Below are positions 1 through 10,390 of a DNA stretch of 64,000 nucleotides, in pieces. Below the pieces are notes generated by a model. It had not been told where the DNA came from and searched no databases. It saw only the letters and a list, made by a program, of their open reading frames with translations. The translations under genes were made by a program, and so were the position numbers. Position 1 is the stretch's first letter, and each line of letters starts with the position of its first letter. Source of the stretch: an uncultured Pelagibacteraceae bacterium (GTDB lineage: Bacteria; Pseudomonadota; Alphaproteobacteria; Pelagibacterales; Pelagibacteraceae); assembly GCA_902617825.1 (NCBI GenBank), contig CACMYE010000004.1, positions 1-64,000 of the forward strand, written 5' to 3'.

Positions 1-1454
1 AAAGTATAATTGGCTCAATATCTTTAAAGGGAGCTGCAATAGATGATCTAACTTTTAAAGAATATAATGTGGTTTTAAATAGTAATGAAAAAGTAAACTT
101 ATTAGCACCAAGAAATTCTAGAGAAGGATACTTAATAGAGAGTGGATTTATAACAACTGATAAAAATGTTAAAATACCTAATTCAAATTCTATTTGGTCA
201 GTATCAGGTAATAATAAACTTACTGCACAATCTCCAATAAAGTTAACTTGGGCTAATGATCAAGGAATAACATTCGAAAAAGAAATATCTATTGATGATA
301 AGTTCTTGTTTACAGTCAAACAACGCGTAATTAATTCTACTGATAATAAATATGATTTTTATTCATATGGCCAAATTATTAGAAATGAGGCTCCTGAGAT
401 AACGAATTTTTATATACTTCATGAGGGTTTAGTTGCAACACTTGATGATGAGCTTATTGAGGAAGATTATGACGACATTGAAGAAAAAAAATTCGCGAGA
501 ACTGCTCAAAAAGGATGGCTTGGTATTGGAGATAAGTACTGGATCACTTCATTAATTCCTCCAAAAGGAAAAGAATTTAAAACTACATTCGATTATAAAA
601 ATAAATTTAGAGCAAACTTTGTAAGTACAGAGCCGCTTGAATTAAATAGTAATTCTTCAATAGAAGATAAAATGCAGATTATAGTAGCTGCTAAAAGAGT
701 AGATGTTATTGATGGATATGCGGAGTCTCTGAAAATAGATAAATTTGATCTAACAATAGATTGGGGTTTTTTATATTTTATCACCAAACCATTATTTTTT
801 GGAATAGACTACTTCTTTAAACTGCTTGGAAATTATGGTTTAGCAATCATAGCGATTACTATATGTATAAGATTGGTATTTTTCCCTTTAGCAAATTTCT
901 CATTCAGAAGTATGGCTAAAATGAAGGCTTTAACTCCGGAAATGACAAGACTTAAAGAACTTCATAAAGATGACAAGATGAAATTACAGCAAGCAATGAT
1001 GGCACTATATAAAAAGGAAAAAGTTAACCCCATGTCAGGATGTTTGCCAATTCTAGTTCAAATCCCAGTTTTTTTTGCTTTATATAAAGTATTATTTGTG
1101 ACTATAGAAATGAGACACATGCCATTCTATGGTTGGATACAAGATTTATCAGAAAGAGATCCAACTTCATTGTTTAATCTATTTGGTTTATTGCCTTATG
1201 ACGTACCTTCTTTTTTAGTTATAGGAGCGTGGCCAATAGCAATGGGTGTAAGCATGTTTGTACAGATGAAACTTAATCCAGCACCAACAGATCCAATGCA
1301 GGCAAAAATATTCATGTTCTTTCCACTTTTCTTAACAATAATATTAGCTCCATTCCCTGCAGGATTAGTAATTTACTGGACAGTTAATAATATTTTAACT
1401 ATGGCACAACAGGTCTTCATCATGAAGCGTACAACGGTTAAAACTGCAACCTAA
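1..1454 (+). CDS. yidC: Membrane protein insertase YidC (5'-truncated by window edge)
   Basis: Frame stays open upstream of the listed Met (SIIGSISLKGAAIDDLTFKEYN...) to the window edge; C-terminal YidC/Oxa1 motifs (NYGLAIIAITICIRLVFFPL, NPMSGCLPILVQIPVFFALYKVL, IYWTVNNILTMAQQ). Confidence 0.95.
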   Translation, partial: SIIGSISLKGAAIDDLTFKEYNVVLNSNEKVNLLAPRNSREGYLIESGFITTDKNVKIPNSNSIWSVSGNNKLTAQSPIKLTWANDQGITFEKEISIDDKFLFTVKQRVINSTDNKYDFYSYGQIIRNEAPEITNFYILHEGLVATLDDELIEEDYDDIEEKKFARTAQKGWLGIGDKYWITSLIPPKGKEFKTTFDYKNKFRANFVSTEPLELNSNSSIEDKMQIIVAAKRVDVIDGYAESLKIDKFDLTIDWGFLYFITKPLFFGIDYFFKLLGNYGLAIIAITICIRLVFFPLANFSFRSMAKMKALTPEMTRLKELHKDDKMKLQQAMMALYKKEKVNPMSGCLPILVQIPVFFALYKVLFVTIEMRHMPFYGWIQDLSERDPTSLFNLFGLLPYDVPSFLVIGAWPIAMGVSMFVQMKLNPAPTDPMQAKIFMFFPLFLTIILAPFPAGLVIYWTVNNILTMAQQVFIMKRTTVKTAT

Positions 1455-1477
1455 TAATCTTAAATAGTTAAGAACAC

Positions 1478-2326
1478 ATGGATTTAAAAAATATACTGCC
1501 AGAAGACGGTCCACCTTTAAGTGAAGTAAATAAATATATTGAAAAATATAAAAATGATTTGATTGTAATTAAATATGGGGGAAATGTTTTAATTGATAGA
1601 AGTGTATTTAATAATTTCATAACAGATCTATTTATTTTAAATAAATTAGGTCTTTCTACAGTAGTTGTTCATGGTGGTGGACCAAGAATTAAAAGAGAAT
1701 TAGAGAAGTCCAATATTCAATCAAAATTTATTAGAGGCTTAAGAGTTACTGATAAAAGTATAATAAATATTGTAGAGTCTGTTTTAATAGATTTTAACGA
1801 TGATATTCTTCATAATTTAAAAAAAAAGGGCTCTGAAGGTATTTCGGTACACACAAAAAATAATAATATAATAGAAGTTATGCCCGAAGCAAAAGAACTA
1901 GGCTTTGTGGGTATACCAACCAAAATTAATAACGATACAATATTAAATATGCTAAAACAAAATAAAATTCCAATCGTGTCACCATTAGGCTTAGACAAAA
2001 ATAATCAGACCTACAATGTCAATGGTGATACCGCTGCTATGGCAATAGCTAAATCTTTAAAAGCAAGAAGATTATTACTAATGACAAATGTTGATGGTGT
2101 ACTTGATAAACAAAAAAAGCTTATAGAAGAAATATCTTCCTCAGAAATTTTAGAAATGATTAAAAATGAGACTATAACTGAAGGCATGATACCTAAAATT
2201 AAAGCGTGTTTAGATGCTATAAATAACGGAGTAACTGCAGTTGGTATAATTAATGGGACAAAAAAACATTCGTGCTTATGGGAAATATTCTCTGACAAAG
2301 GTGCGGGTACGTTAATTAGAAGATGA
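1478..2326 (+). CDS. argB: Acetylglutamate kinase
   Basis: Amino-acid kinase fold motifs IVIKYGGNVL, VVVHGGGPRI, YNVNGDTAAMAIAKSL, LLLMTNVDGVLD. Confidence 0.95.
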   Translation: MDLKNILPEDGPPLSEVNKYIEKYKNDLIVIKYGGNVLIDRSVFNNFITDLFILNKLGLSTVVVHGGGPRIKRELEKSNIQSKFIRGLRVTDKSIINIVESVLIDFNDDILHNLKKKGSEGISVHTKNNNIIEVMPEAKELGFVGIPTKINNDTILNMLKQNKIPIVSPLGLDKNNQTYNVNGDTAAMAIAKSLKARRLLLMTNVDGVLDKQKKLIEEISSSEILEMIKNETITEGMIPKIKACLDAINNGVTAVGIINGTKKHSCLWEIFSDKGAGTLIRR

Positions 2327-2994
2327 TGAAATTAAGGAATATTAAAAATATACTTTTTGATTGTGATGGAGTTTTATATCAAGATCTAGAAGCAGTTTTC
2401 GGTCAGGTAAGTAAAAAAATGACTGAATATATATCTAAAAAATTAAATTTAGATTTAAAAGTGGCTAAAGAATTACAGAGAAGTTATTTTCATAAATATG
2501 ACACCAGTCTTAATGGTTTAATGATTCATCATAATATCCCACCAAAAGAATTTTTAGATTATGTCCATGATATTGATTTATCTTTCTTGGAGAAAGATAA
2601 AACTTTAAGAAAAGAGCTTGAAAGCACAAATTTAAGAAAATTTGTTTTTACTAATGGAAGCAAAGAACATGTTAAAAACATAACCACATCACTTGGAATT
2701 GATGATCAATTTGAGAATGTTTTTGACATAGTAGACGCCAAATATAATCCTAAACCCGCAGCAAAAGCTTTTGATCTGATGTTAGAAAAATTCAAAATTG
2801 ATCCAAAAGAAACACTTTATATTGAAGATATTGCAAAAAATTTATCCATTGGAAAGGAAAGAGGAACAACAACTGCATGGTTAATCAATGACGAATACTG
2901 GGGTAAAAAAGAATCAGATAAAGAATACATTGATTATAAAATAGAAAATCTTTCTTTATTTTTAAAAGAAATAAGGTTATTAAAAAACACGTAA
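2323..2994 (+). CDS. HAD-family hydrolase (pyrimidine 5'-nucleotidase-like)
   Basis: LFDCDGVLY HAD motif I, FVFTNGSKEH motif II, LYIEDIAKNL motif IV; 4-nt overlap with argB. Confidence 0.85.
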   Translation: MMKLRNIKNILFDCDGVLYQDLEAVFGQVSKKMTEYISKKLNLDLKVAKELQRSYFHKYDTSLNGLMIHHNIPPKEFLDYVHDIDLSFLEKDKTLRKELESTNLRKFVFTNGSKEHVKNITTSLGIDDQFENVFDIVDAKYNPKPAAKAFDLMLEKFKIDPKETLYIEDIAKNLSIGKERGTTTAWLINDEYWGKKESDKEYIDYKIENLSLFLKEIRLLKNT

Positions 2995-2998
2995 AATT

Positions 2999-3826
2999 AT
3001 GAGTATAGAAAATATTATTAATGAAGCATGGGAAAAAAGAGATCAAATAACCCCTGGTTCAGATGAAAATTTAAAGAATACTGTAAATCAAATTATTGAC
3101 GATTTAGATAGTGGTAAAGTCAGGGTTGCTGAAAAAATTAATGGTGAATGGACAACTCATCAATATCTAAAAAAAGCAATCATGTTAAGTTTTAGAATGT
3201 ACCCAATGGAAAATTTAAATGGTCCATATAGTAGTTGGTATGACAAAGCTCATCTTTTAAAAGGAAAAACAGCAGGATGGAGTAAAGAAGATCACGAGAA
3301 TGCTGGTTTTAGAATGGTACCAAATTCACCAGTAAGAAAAGGATCTTACGTTGGCAAAAATGCAGTATTGATGCCATGCTATATTAATATTGGTGCATAC
3401 ATAGATGAAGGCACTATGATTGATACTTTTGCAAGAGCTGGAAGTTGTAGTCAAATTGGAAAAAATTGTCATATTTCAGCTGGCTCAGGTGTTGGAGGTG
3501 TGTTGGAGCCTGCCCAAGCACTTCCCACGATAATTGAAGACAATGTTTTCATTGGTGCAATGTCAGAGGTTGTTGAAGGTGTAATAGTTGGAGAAGGGTC
3601 TGTATTAAGTATGGGAATGTATATCGGTCAATCAACAAAAATAGTTGATAGAAAAACTGGTGGAATTACTTATGGAAAAATACCACCTTATTCAGTTGTT
3701 GTACCTGGATCTTTGCCTGATAAGAATAATCTTGCAGCACCATCACTTTATTGTGCAGTAATTATTAAACAGGTTGATGAAAAAACTAGATCAAAAACTT
3801 CAGTAAACGATCTTTTGAGAGAATAA
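2999..3826 (+). CDS. dapD: 2,3,4,5-tetrahydropyridine-2,6-dicarboxylate N-succinyltransferase
   Basis: Hexapeptide-repeat acyltransferase with DapD-type sequence (MIDTFARAGSCSQIGKNCHISAGSGVGGVLEP); next to dapE. Confidence 0.95.
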   Translation: MSIENIINEAWEKRDQITPGSDENLKNTVNQIIDDLDSGKVRVAEKINGEWTTHQYLKKAIMLSFRMYPMENLNGPYSSWYDKAHLLKGKTAGWSKEDHENAGFRMVPNSPVRKGSYVGKNAVLMPCYINIGAYIDEGTMIDTFARAGSCSQIGKNCHISAGSGVGGVLEPAQALPTIIEDNVFIGAMSEVVEGVIVGEGSVLSMGMYIGQSTKIVDRKTGGITYGKIPPYSVVVPGSLPDKNNLAAPSLYCAVIIKQVDEKTRSKTSVNDLLRE

Positions 3827-3828
3827 AA

Positions 3829-4986
3829 ATGCGAAAAATCAACGAAGTTCAATTAGCTAAAGAGCTAATTAGGTTTCCATCGGTAACTCCTGTTGATGCA
3901 GGAGTAATAGCTTTTTTAGAAAAAAAACTAAAACAACTTGGTTTTAAAACTAAAGTGCTTGAGTTTAGAGAAAAGAACAGTAAACCAGTAAAAAATCTTT
4001 ATGCAAGGCTTGGTGATAAAAGTCCTAACTTTTGTTATGCGGGTCATTTAGATGTGGTGCCTGCTGGAAATCTTAAAGACTGGACAGTTAATCCATTTAA
4101 ACCCTCAATTAAAAAAGGACATTTAATTGGAAGAGGTGCAAATGATATGAAAAGCTCTATAGCAGCTTTCGTTTCAGCAATTAGTGATTTTATTGAAAAT
4201 TACTCTAATTTCAGAGGCTCAATTAGTCTTTTAATTACTGGAGATGAAGAAGGTGCTGCTATTAATGGGACCAAAAAGGTTGTGGAGTATTTGAAAAAAA
4301 GAAAAGAGAAAATTGATTTTTGTTTAGTAGGTGAACCAACAAACCCAAGTAAACTAGGTGAAATGATTAAAATTGGGCGAAGAGGAAGTATGAACGGTAG
4401 ACTAACCATCACTGGAGTGCAAGGCCACGTAGCTTATCCTCATCGAGCAAATAATCCTTCAACAGCACTTGTACAAATTCTTAAGTTAATAAAAGATATC
4501 AAATTCGATAAAGGAAATAAAGATTTTCAACCAACTAACTTAGAAATAACGAAAATAAACATTAATAACACCGCTGATAATGTAATTCCAGGGGTTGCAA
4601 CAGCTACATTTAATATTAGATTTAATAATAAACATTCCTCTTCCTCACTTAAGAAGAAGATAAATAATGTTATTAAAAAAATATCAGTAAAAAATAAATC
4701 TAAATATAATATTGAATATAGTGTATCTGGGGAAGCTTTTTTAACAAAACCTAATAAAACAACCTTTATGATACAAAATATAATTAAGAGAATTACAAAA
4801 ATTAAACCTAAACTTTCTACAACAGGAGGAACTTCGGATGCTAGGTTTATTAGGAAAATTACCCCTTGTTTAGAATTTGGGTTAGTTGGTAAAACGATGC
4901 ATAAAGTAGATGAAGCAGTTTCACTGTCAGATCTAAAAAAATTGACCTTAATTTATTTAAATATATTGAAAAATTATTTTAAGTGA
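3829..4986 (+). CDS. dapE: Succinyl-diaminopimelate desuccinylase
   Basis: M20 peptidase motifs (FCYAGHLDVVPAG, GRGANDMKSSIAAF, ITGDEEG, LSTTGGTSDARFI). Confidence 0.95.
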   Translation: MRKINEVQLAKELIRFPSVTPVDAGVIAFLEKKLKQLGFKTKVLEFREKNSKPVKNLYARLGDKSPNFCYAGHLDVVPAGNLKDWTVNPFKPSIKKGHLIGRGANDMKSSIAAFVSAISDFIENYSNFRGSISLLITGDEEGAAINGTKKVVEYLKKRKEKIDFCLVGEPTNPSKLGEMIKIGRRGSMNGRLTITGVQGHVAYPHRANNPSTALVQILKLIKDIKFDKGNKDFQPTNLEITKININNTADNVIPGVATATFNIRFNNKHSSSSLKKKINNVIKKISVKNKSKYNIEYSVSGEAFLTKPNKTTFMIQNIIKRITKIKPKLSTTGGTSDARFIRKITPCLEFGLVGKTMHKVDEAVSLSDLKKLTLIYLNILKNYFK

Positions 4987-5912
4987 AAACAGGTTTAATT
5001 ACATCAGATACATATCAAAATCATAATACTGGGGATGGACATCCCGAAAAAATAGATAGAGTTACTGCTGTAATAGATAATTTTAAAAAATTAGACAATA
5101 AAAACCTCATTTGGAAGAAACCCAATAAATTTGAGAATTCTTTGTTAATTAAAACACATACCTCAAATTATATAGATCAAGTGAATAAATCTTTTCCAAA
5201 AAAAGGATATAATTTTCTTGATGGCGACACCATAGTTTCTCCTGGTAGTAAAGATGCCTCTAAGGATGCTGTAGGATCAATTATTACTGCAATTGATGGA
5301 GTGCAGAAAAAAGAGTTCAAAAATGCATTTTGTGCAGTAAGACCTCCAGGGCACCATGCAGAGAAAGAGAAGGCAATGGGTTTTTGTATCTATAATAATG
5401 TTGCTGTTGGTACAAATTACTTAATCGAAAAATACAAATATAATAAAATCGCAATTATTGATTTTGATGTTCACCATGGAAATGGCACTCAAGACATTTT
5501 TTATAATAACGAAAAAGTTTTATTTATTTCTACTCATCAATACCCTTACTATCCAGGATCTGGCTCTGAAAAAGAAAAAGGTCATTTTAATAACGTATTA
5601 AATATCCCTCTTGAAGCCGGAACATCAGCAGAAAAGTATTTAAACGCTTACGAAAATGTTTTAAATAAAGTGAAAGAGTTTAAGCCTGAATTCTTGTTGT
5701 TTTCTGCAGGTTTTGATGCACACATTGATGATCCTTTGGCCCAACTGCAACTTAGTTCTGAGGATTTTTATAAAATTACAAAAAGAACATTAGAGATCTC
5801 AAAATCATTTTGTAATGGAAATGTTGTTTCAATACTTGAGGGTGGATATGATCTTAAAGCTTTACAACAAAGCACCAAAAGACATGTTGATGCTCTCATA
5901 GAATTTAATTGA
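4983..5912 (+). CDS. Histone deacetylase-family / acetylpolyamine amidohydrolase-like protein
   Basis: HDAC catalytic motifs RPPGHHAEKEKAMGFCIYNNVAVG, IIDFDVHHGNGTQDIFY, LLFSAGFDAHIDDPLAQL, SILEGGYDLKAL. Confidence 0.92.
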   Translation: MKTGLITSDTYQNHNTGDGHPEKIDRVTAVIDNFKKLDNKNLIWKKPNKFENSLLIKTHTSNYIDQVNKSFPKKGYNFLDGDTIVSPGSKDASKDAVGSIITAIDGVQKKEFKNAFCAVRPPGHHAEKEKAMGFCIYNNVAVGTNYLIEKYKYNKIAIIDFDVHHGNGTQDIFYNNEKVLFISTHQYPYYPGSGSEKEKGHFNNVLNIPLEAGTSAEKYLNAYENVLNKVKEFKPEFLLFSAGFDAHIDDPLAQLQLSSEDFYKITKRTLEISKSFCNGNVVSILEGGYDLKALQQSTKRHVDALIEFN

Positions 5913-5944
5913 TAATTTAATATAACTATCTAAACACAATCTAA

Positions 5945-6418
5945 ATGAAACTGTACAGAATTAAAAAGTCAGCCATAGATAAAAAAGGGAGAGGACTTTA
6001 CGCAACAAAAGATATTAAAGCAGGAACTAAGGTAATTGATTATATCGGTAAATTAATCACAAAAAAACAAACTGAAGAATCTGATAAATACGATAATGGT
6101 AAACCCATTTATTTATTTACCATAAATAAAAGATACGATCTTGATGGAGATTTTTCGTGGAATACTGCAGGTTTAATAAATCATTCATGTGATAACAATT
6201 GCGACTATGATGGTAAAGGACTAAAAATTTGGGTTAAAGCAATAAGAGATATTAAAAAAGGTGAAGAATTTACTTGCGATTACGGATTTGGTTACGATGA
6301 AAATTACAAACAATTTCCATGTAAATGCAAATCTAAAAACTGTTGTGGCTATATAGTGAGAGCTGAGTCTAGATGGAGAATAAATAAAAAGTTTGCAATG
6401 CGTAATAATAAAAATTAA
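5945..6418 (+). CDS. SET-domain protein (putative lysine methyltransferase)
   Basis: SET motifs KGRGLYATKDIKAGTKVIDYIG, GLINHSCDNNCDYDG, IRDIKKGEEFTCDYGF, plus post-SET-like CKCKSKNCCGYI. Confidence 0.9.
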   Translation: MKLYRIKKSAIDKKGRGLYATKDIKAGTKVIDYIGKLITKKQTEESDKYDNGKPIYLFTINKRYDLDGDFSWNTAGLINHSCDNNCDYDGKGLKIWVKAIRDIKKGEEFTCDYGFGYDENYKQFPCKCKSKNCCGYIVRAESRWRINKKFAMRNNKN

Positions 6419-7155
6419 TAAATAACTCTATACAAAAAAAGCCCTTCAGGTGGTGCTGGTGGAGCACACAATACTCTTTTTTTAGATTTAAATACTTTGT
6501 CAAAAGTTTTTAGATCCCATTTCTTCTCACCCAAATATTTTAGACAACCTACCATCGATCTTACTTGCTGTTGTAAAAATGATTGTGACTTAAATTCTAT
6601 TACAATTTTATTTTTTAATGCTCTTATTTTAATTGATTTAATTGTTCTAATTGGACTTTTAGCGTGACAACTTGATGATCTAAACGTGGAATAGTCATTC
6701 GTCCCTAATAATTTTTTTGCCCCCTTTTTTATTAAATCAACATCTAGTATTTTTCTCACATGCCACCCTCTTCCATTTTCAATTACAGGAGCACTTATTT
6801 GGTTAAAAATTATATATCTATAAATTCTTTGTTTTGCAGAAAATCGTGAATGAAATTTTTCACTTCTTTTTTTAATTTGAGTAATTGCTATACCCTTGTT
6901 GTTAAGAAAATGATTAATTGATTTTAAAAATTTTGTTAAATCTAAAATTTTTTTTTGACAATCAAAGTGAGCTGACTGAGCGTAAGCATGTACACCCGCA
7001 TCTGTTCTGCCAGATCCATTTAGAATTATTTTTTCTTTTAAAAGTTTTGATAAATGTTGTTGAATTAATCCTTGAATAGTAGAGCCTTTTTTTTGAATCT
7101 GCCAGCCTCTAAAACTTGTTCCAACATATTCAATAAGAACTTGATACCTCGCCAT
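6415..7155 (-). CDS. truA: tRNA pseudouridine(38-40) synthase
   Basis: YVGTSFRGWQIQKKGSTIQG, LNGSGRTDAGVHAYAQSAHFD, QQQVRSMVGCL. Confidence 0.95.
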   Translation of the reverse strand: MARYQVLIEYVGTSFRGWQIQKKGSTIQGLIQQHLSKLLKEKIILNGSGRTDAGVHAYAQSAHFDCQKKILDLTKFLKSINHFLNNKGIAITQIKKRSEKFHSRFSAKQRIYRYIIFNQISAPVIENGRGWHVRKILDVDLIKKGAKKLLGTNDYSTFRSSSCHAKSPIRTIKSIKIRALKNKIVIEFKSQSFLQQQVRSMVGCLKYLGEKKWDLKTFDKVFKSKKRVLCAPPAPPEGLFLYRVIY

Positions 7156-8079
7156 TTAAATCTGATGGCCTTTTCTTATTCTTGAACCAAGCATAAATTC
7201 ACCAATATTTTGAGGTCTTTTTCCTTGTCTTTGTATCTCCGTGACTTTAATTGATTGCTTATCTCCACAAGCAATTTCTAAATAATCATTAAGAACCTGT
7301 CCTGGATTTCCAATCCCATTGCTGATTTCTGCTTTTAAAATTTTATATCTCTCACCACTTGATATAAAAAAAGCACCTGGTATCGGATATAAACCATTTA
7401 TTTTCCCTATAATATTTTCTGCATCACACGTCCAATCAATTAAACCTTCGGTCTTTTGAATTTTTGGAGCATAAGTTGCTTTAGAATGATCTTGAGCCAC
7501 AAAAGTTGCTCTGTCTTCAAGTATATCATCAATATTATCTAAAATTTTTTCTGCAGCAATAAAAGATAACTTTTCAGCAATTTCAGTAGAATTAAAATTA
7601 TTCTCCATATTGATCTTATAGATATTGCAAACTGGTCCTGTATCTAATTTTTCTTCTATTTTCATAATACTGATCCCAGTTTCTTTGTCTAAATTCATTA
7701 TAGATCTTTGTATAGGTGCCGCTCCCCTCCAATTGGGTAGGATAGATGCATGTATATTTATAAACCCTTTTTTTGTTAAACTTAAAAATTCTTTAGGTAT
7801 AATTTGTCCATAAGCTACAACAATTGCTAAATCTGCATTTGCTGATTTAAAAAATTCATATTCTTCTTTATTTTCTTTTAAAAATGATGGTGCCCTGTAC
7901 TCTAAATTTAAAGTTTCAGAAATTCCTTGAACAGGAGATTTATTAATTTTTTGTCCACGATGTGATTTTTGTGGAGGTTGAGTATAAACGCATGTCACAG
8001 GATATCCATTTTGATAAAGAGATTTTAAAATTGGTACAGCAAACATGGGTGTACCCATAAATATAATTTTCTTAGCCAT
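7156..8079 (-). CDS. fmt: Methionyl-tRNA formyltransferase
   Basis: IIFMGTPMFAVPIL, AYGQIIPKEFL, NIHASILPNWRGAAPIQRSI; between truA and def. Confidence 0.96.
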   Translation of the reverse strand: MAKKIIFMGTPMFAVPILKSLYQNGYPVTCVYTQPPQKSHRGQKINKSPVQGISETLNLEYRAPSFLKENKEEYEFFKSANADLAIVVAYGQIIPKEFLSLTKKGFINIHASILPNWRGAAPIQRSIMNLDKETGISIMKIEEKLDTGPVCNIYKINMENNFNSTEIAEKLSFIAAEKILDNIDDILEDRATFVAQDHSKATYAPKIQKTEGLIDWTCDAENIIGKINGLYPIPGAFFISSGERYKILKAEISNGIGNPGQVLNDYLEIACGDKQSIKVTEIQRQGKRPQNIGEFMLGSRIRKGHQI

Positions 8080-8082
8080 GAA

Positions 8083-8601
8083 TTAAACTTCAGCTGTAAT
8101 TGATTTTAATTTTGATAATTTTTTGATTATCATCGATCTTTTTAATTTTGAGAGATAATCTATAAATAATATGCCCTCAAGGTGATCCATTTCATGTTGA
8201 ATGCATGTAGCAAGTAAACCTTCAGCCTTTAATAATTGTTTTTGTCCATTATAATCTAAATACTCTACTTCACATTTACTTGGTCTATCTATATCAGCAA
8301 ATTGGTTTGGAACCGAAAGGCATCCTTCTTCATAAGTTGCTTTTAAAGGGTCCTTATTTTTAATTATAGGATTTACAAAATATCTTGGCTCTTTTTTATT
8401 TTCTTCCTTACAAATATCCATGACTATAATCCTTTGTGGTATTCCAACTTGTATTGCGGCAAGACCAATTCCGTTGGCAGCATACATGGTCTCCAACATG
8501 TCTTTCATTAGTTTCTGCTCTTCCTTTCCAACTTTACTTACTGGTTTTGAGACTTGTCTCAGTAGTTTATTTGGTTCTGTAATGATAGTTCTTATAGTCA
8601 T
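8083..8601 (-). CDS. def: Peptide deformylase
   Basis: GIGLAAIQVG, EEGCLSVPN, QHEMDHLEGILF. Confidence 0.96.
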   Translation of the reverse strand: MTIRTIITEPNKLLRQVSKPVSKVGKEEQKLMKDMLETMYAANGIGLAAIQVGIPQRIIVMDICKEENKKEPRYFVNPIIKNKDPLKATYEEGCLSVPNQFADIDRPSKCEVEYLDYNGQKQLLKAEGLLATCIQHEMDHLEGILFIDYLSKLKRSMIIKKLSKLKSITAEV

Positions 8602-8626
8602 GTTTTAATTTATTTTATTATAAATT

Positions 8627-10390
8627 TTATACTTTTAAAGGTAGAACTTTTAACAAAAGTTTATTTCTAATCAAATCAACATTTAGCTGATTGAGTGTAT
8701 TGATAATAAAATAAACTGTATCTTCATCTAGATTTTCAATTTTTTCTGGTCCAATAACTTCAATTACTCTTAGCAATGCAGCGCCAATTTCATTGTTTTC
8801 AATCATAAACTGAATATCAGCAGGCATTTCTGAGCTTTTAATCTCATATAGGCTATCATATTTTTTTGAGATTTGTATTCCATCAGATTTCAATGCTTCT
8901 AAGAAAATTATATCTTTTTTGGATAAAAAATATTTTTTATCTTTTTTGATTTTCTTTAAAAATTTTTCAAGATCTTGTTCGATCTGGGATTTAGCGTAGT
9001 CCCCATTAAAATAATTCACTAATTTAGATTGATGCAAAACTTTATTGTTAAATTTAATTTTTTTATCTCTTACTTTCTCAGTTTTAGAATAGCTATTATA
9101 AAAAGTTGTATAATTTGAAGGTACATCATCTTCTGAAATTTGATCTAAAAGACTTTTTAATTCTTCATCAAAAGCATTGCCAATTTCATCCTTATTAAAA
9201 ACATCTTTTAATGTTCTCATTAGCTCTAACTTTAAATTTGGCTCCTCTGTTAAAAGTATTCGTTGGTACAAGAGTGCTCTCCCTTCTATAGGTGGCAAGG
9301 ATTTATAAACTTCCTGTACGTTTAAGAATTGACTAATATTAAATTGAAACTTTTTATAAAATTCAAATAAATCTTTTTCTGAATAATTTTTATCATGGAC
9401 TGCTTTTTCAATAATAGAAATTTTATCTATTTCAGTAATTTCTAAATCTTTAATATTAAAGAGAAGATTTGATGCAGATAAATATTGCCAAATAAATTTT
9501 GGGGTATCCACGTTTGGCTCAAATGAAAATTCAAGATCAGTTCTATGTGCTAAATGAAAATCTAAAATAGAGTTTTCAGAAATTGTTTTATCTGCTTCCT
9601 CTACATATCCGAATAAGTAACTTATTTTATTTTCATAGTAATCATCTTGAAAACCAAGTTCTTTTTTCAAATCTAAAATTAATTGAGCCTCTTCATTTTT
9701 ACCATAATTAACTAAACAATATAAATTGAACTTGGACAAATATTCATCCTCGATTGGTATAGTAAAATTAGAAAAAATTTCACATGATTTTTTTATGTTT
9801 GAGTCAGATAAATAAGTATCAACTAAAAACCTAGTTAGCTCAGGGTGTAGGTTAATAGTCTGATTTTTTATCAAATATTCTTCAATTAGGTCTAGATTGG
9901 AGTTTTTAATTAACCAATCAGATTTAAATTTCAAAAACTCTTGCTCACTTATATTTTGATTTGGATAGTAAGCATTGGTTAACATGGAAATATTCATTAT
10001 TTCTGAAGCATCTTGTGAAAGATTATATTTATTAATGTTTTCAAAAAGAATTTTTAATTTAGAACCGTCAGAATTTGACCACATATCGATACTTAGTCCA
10101 TATTCGGCTGGATCATATAATCCCGCAATTTTAATTTCTTTCGACGCAACATCTTGGTCTATTTTAATTGGATCAATTTTCTTGTTTGATTGTATGTTAT
10201 AAATACTGCTTCCAGTGCTATTGTTTTGATTTTGATCAGAAATATTGGTTTCTACAACAATATCCGTTTTTTTTTTTTCTAAATTCCAAATATCAACTGG
10301 TTTATCTTCTGCGAACGTATTTGTAGATGATAATAAATAAAATATTAAAATTGAAAAATATTTATTATTTAACAATTTTAAAATTTTCAT
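8627..10390 (-). CDS. Uncharacterized exported protein (signal-peptide-like N-terminus, largely alpha-helical)
   Basis: 587-aa ORF with N-terminal MKILKLLNNKYFSILIFYLLSSTNTFAEDKP signal-like segment; no family recognised. Confidence 0.75.
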   Translation of the reverse strand: MKILKLLNNKYFSILIFYLLSSTNTFAEDKPVDIWNLEKKKTDIVVETNISDQNQNNSTGSSIYNIQSNKKIDPIKIDQDVASKEIKIAGLYDPAEYGLSIDMWSNSDGSKLKILFENINKYNLSQDASEIMNISMLTNAYYPNQNISEQEFLKFKSDWLIKNSNLDLIEEYLIKNQTINLHPELTRFLVDTYLSDSNIKKSCEIFSNFTIPIEDEYLSKFNLYCLVNYGKNEEAQLILDLKKELGFQDDYYENKISYLFGYVEEADKTISENSILDFHLAHRTDLEFSFEPNVDTPKFIWQYLSASNLLFNIKDLEITEIDKISIIEKAVHDKNYSEKDLFEFYKKFQFNISQFLNVQEVYKSLPPIEGRALLYQRILLTEEPNLKLELMRTLKDVFNKDEIGNAFDEELKSLLDQISEDDVPSNYTTFYNSYSKTEKVRDKKIKFNNKVLHQSKLVNYFNGDYAKSQIEQDLEKFLKKIKKDKKYFLSKKDIIFLEALKSDGIQISKKYDSLYEIKSSEMPADIQFMIENNEIGAALLRVIEVIGPEKIENLDEDTVYFIINTLNQLNVDLIRNKLLLKVLPLKV

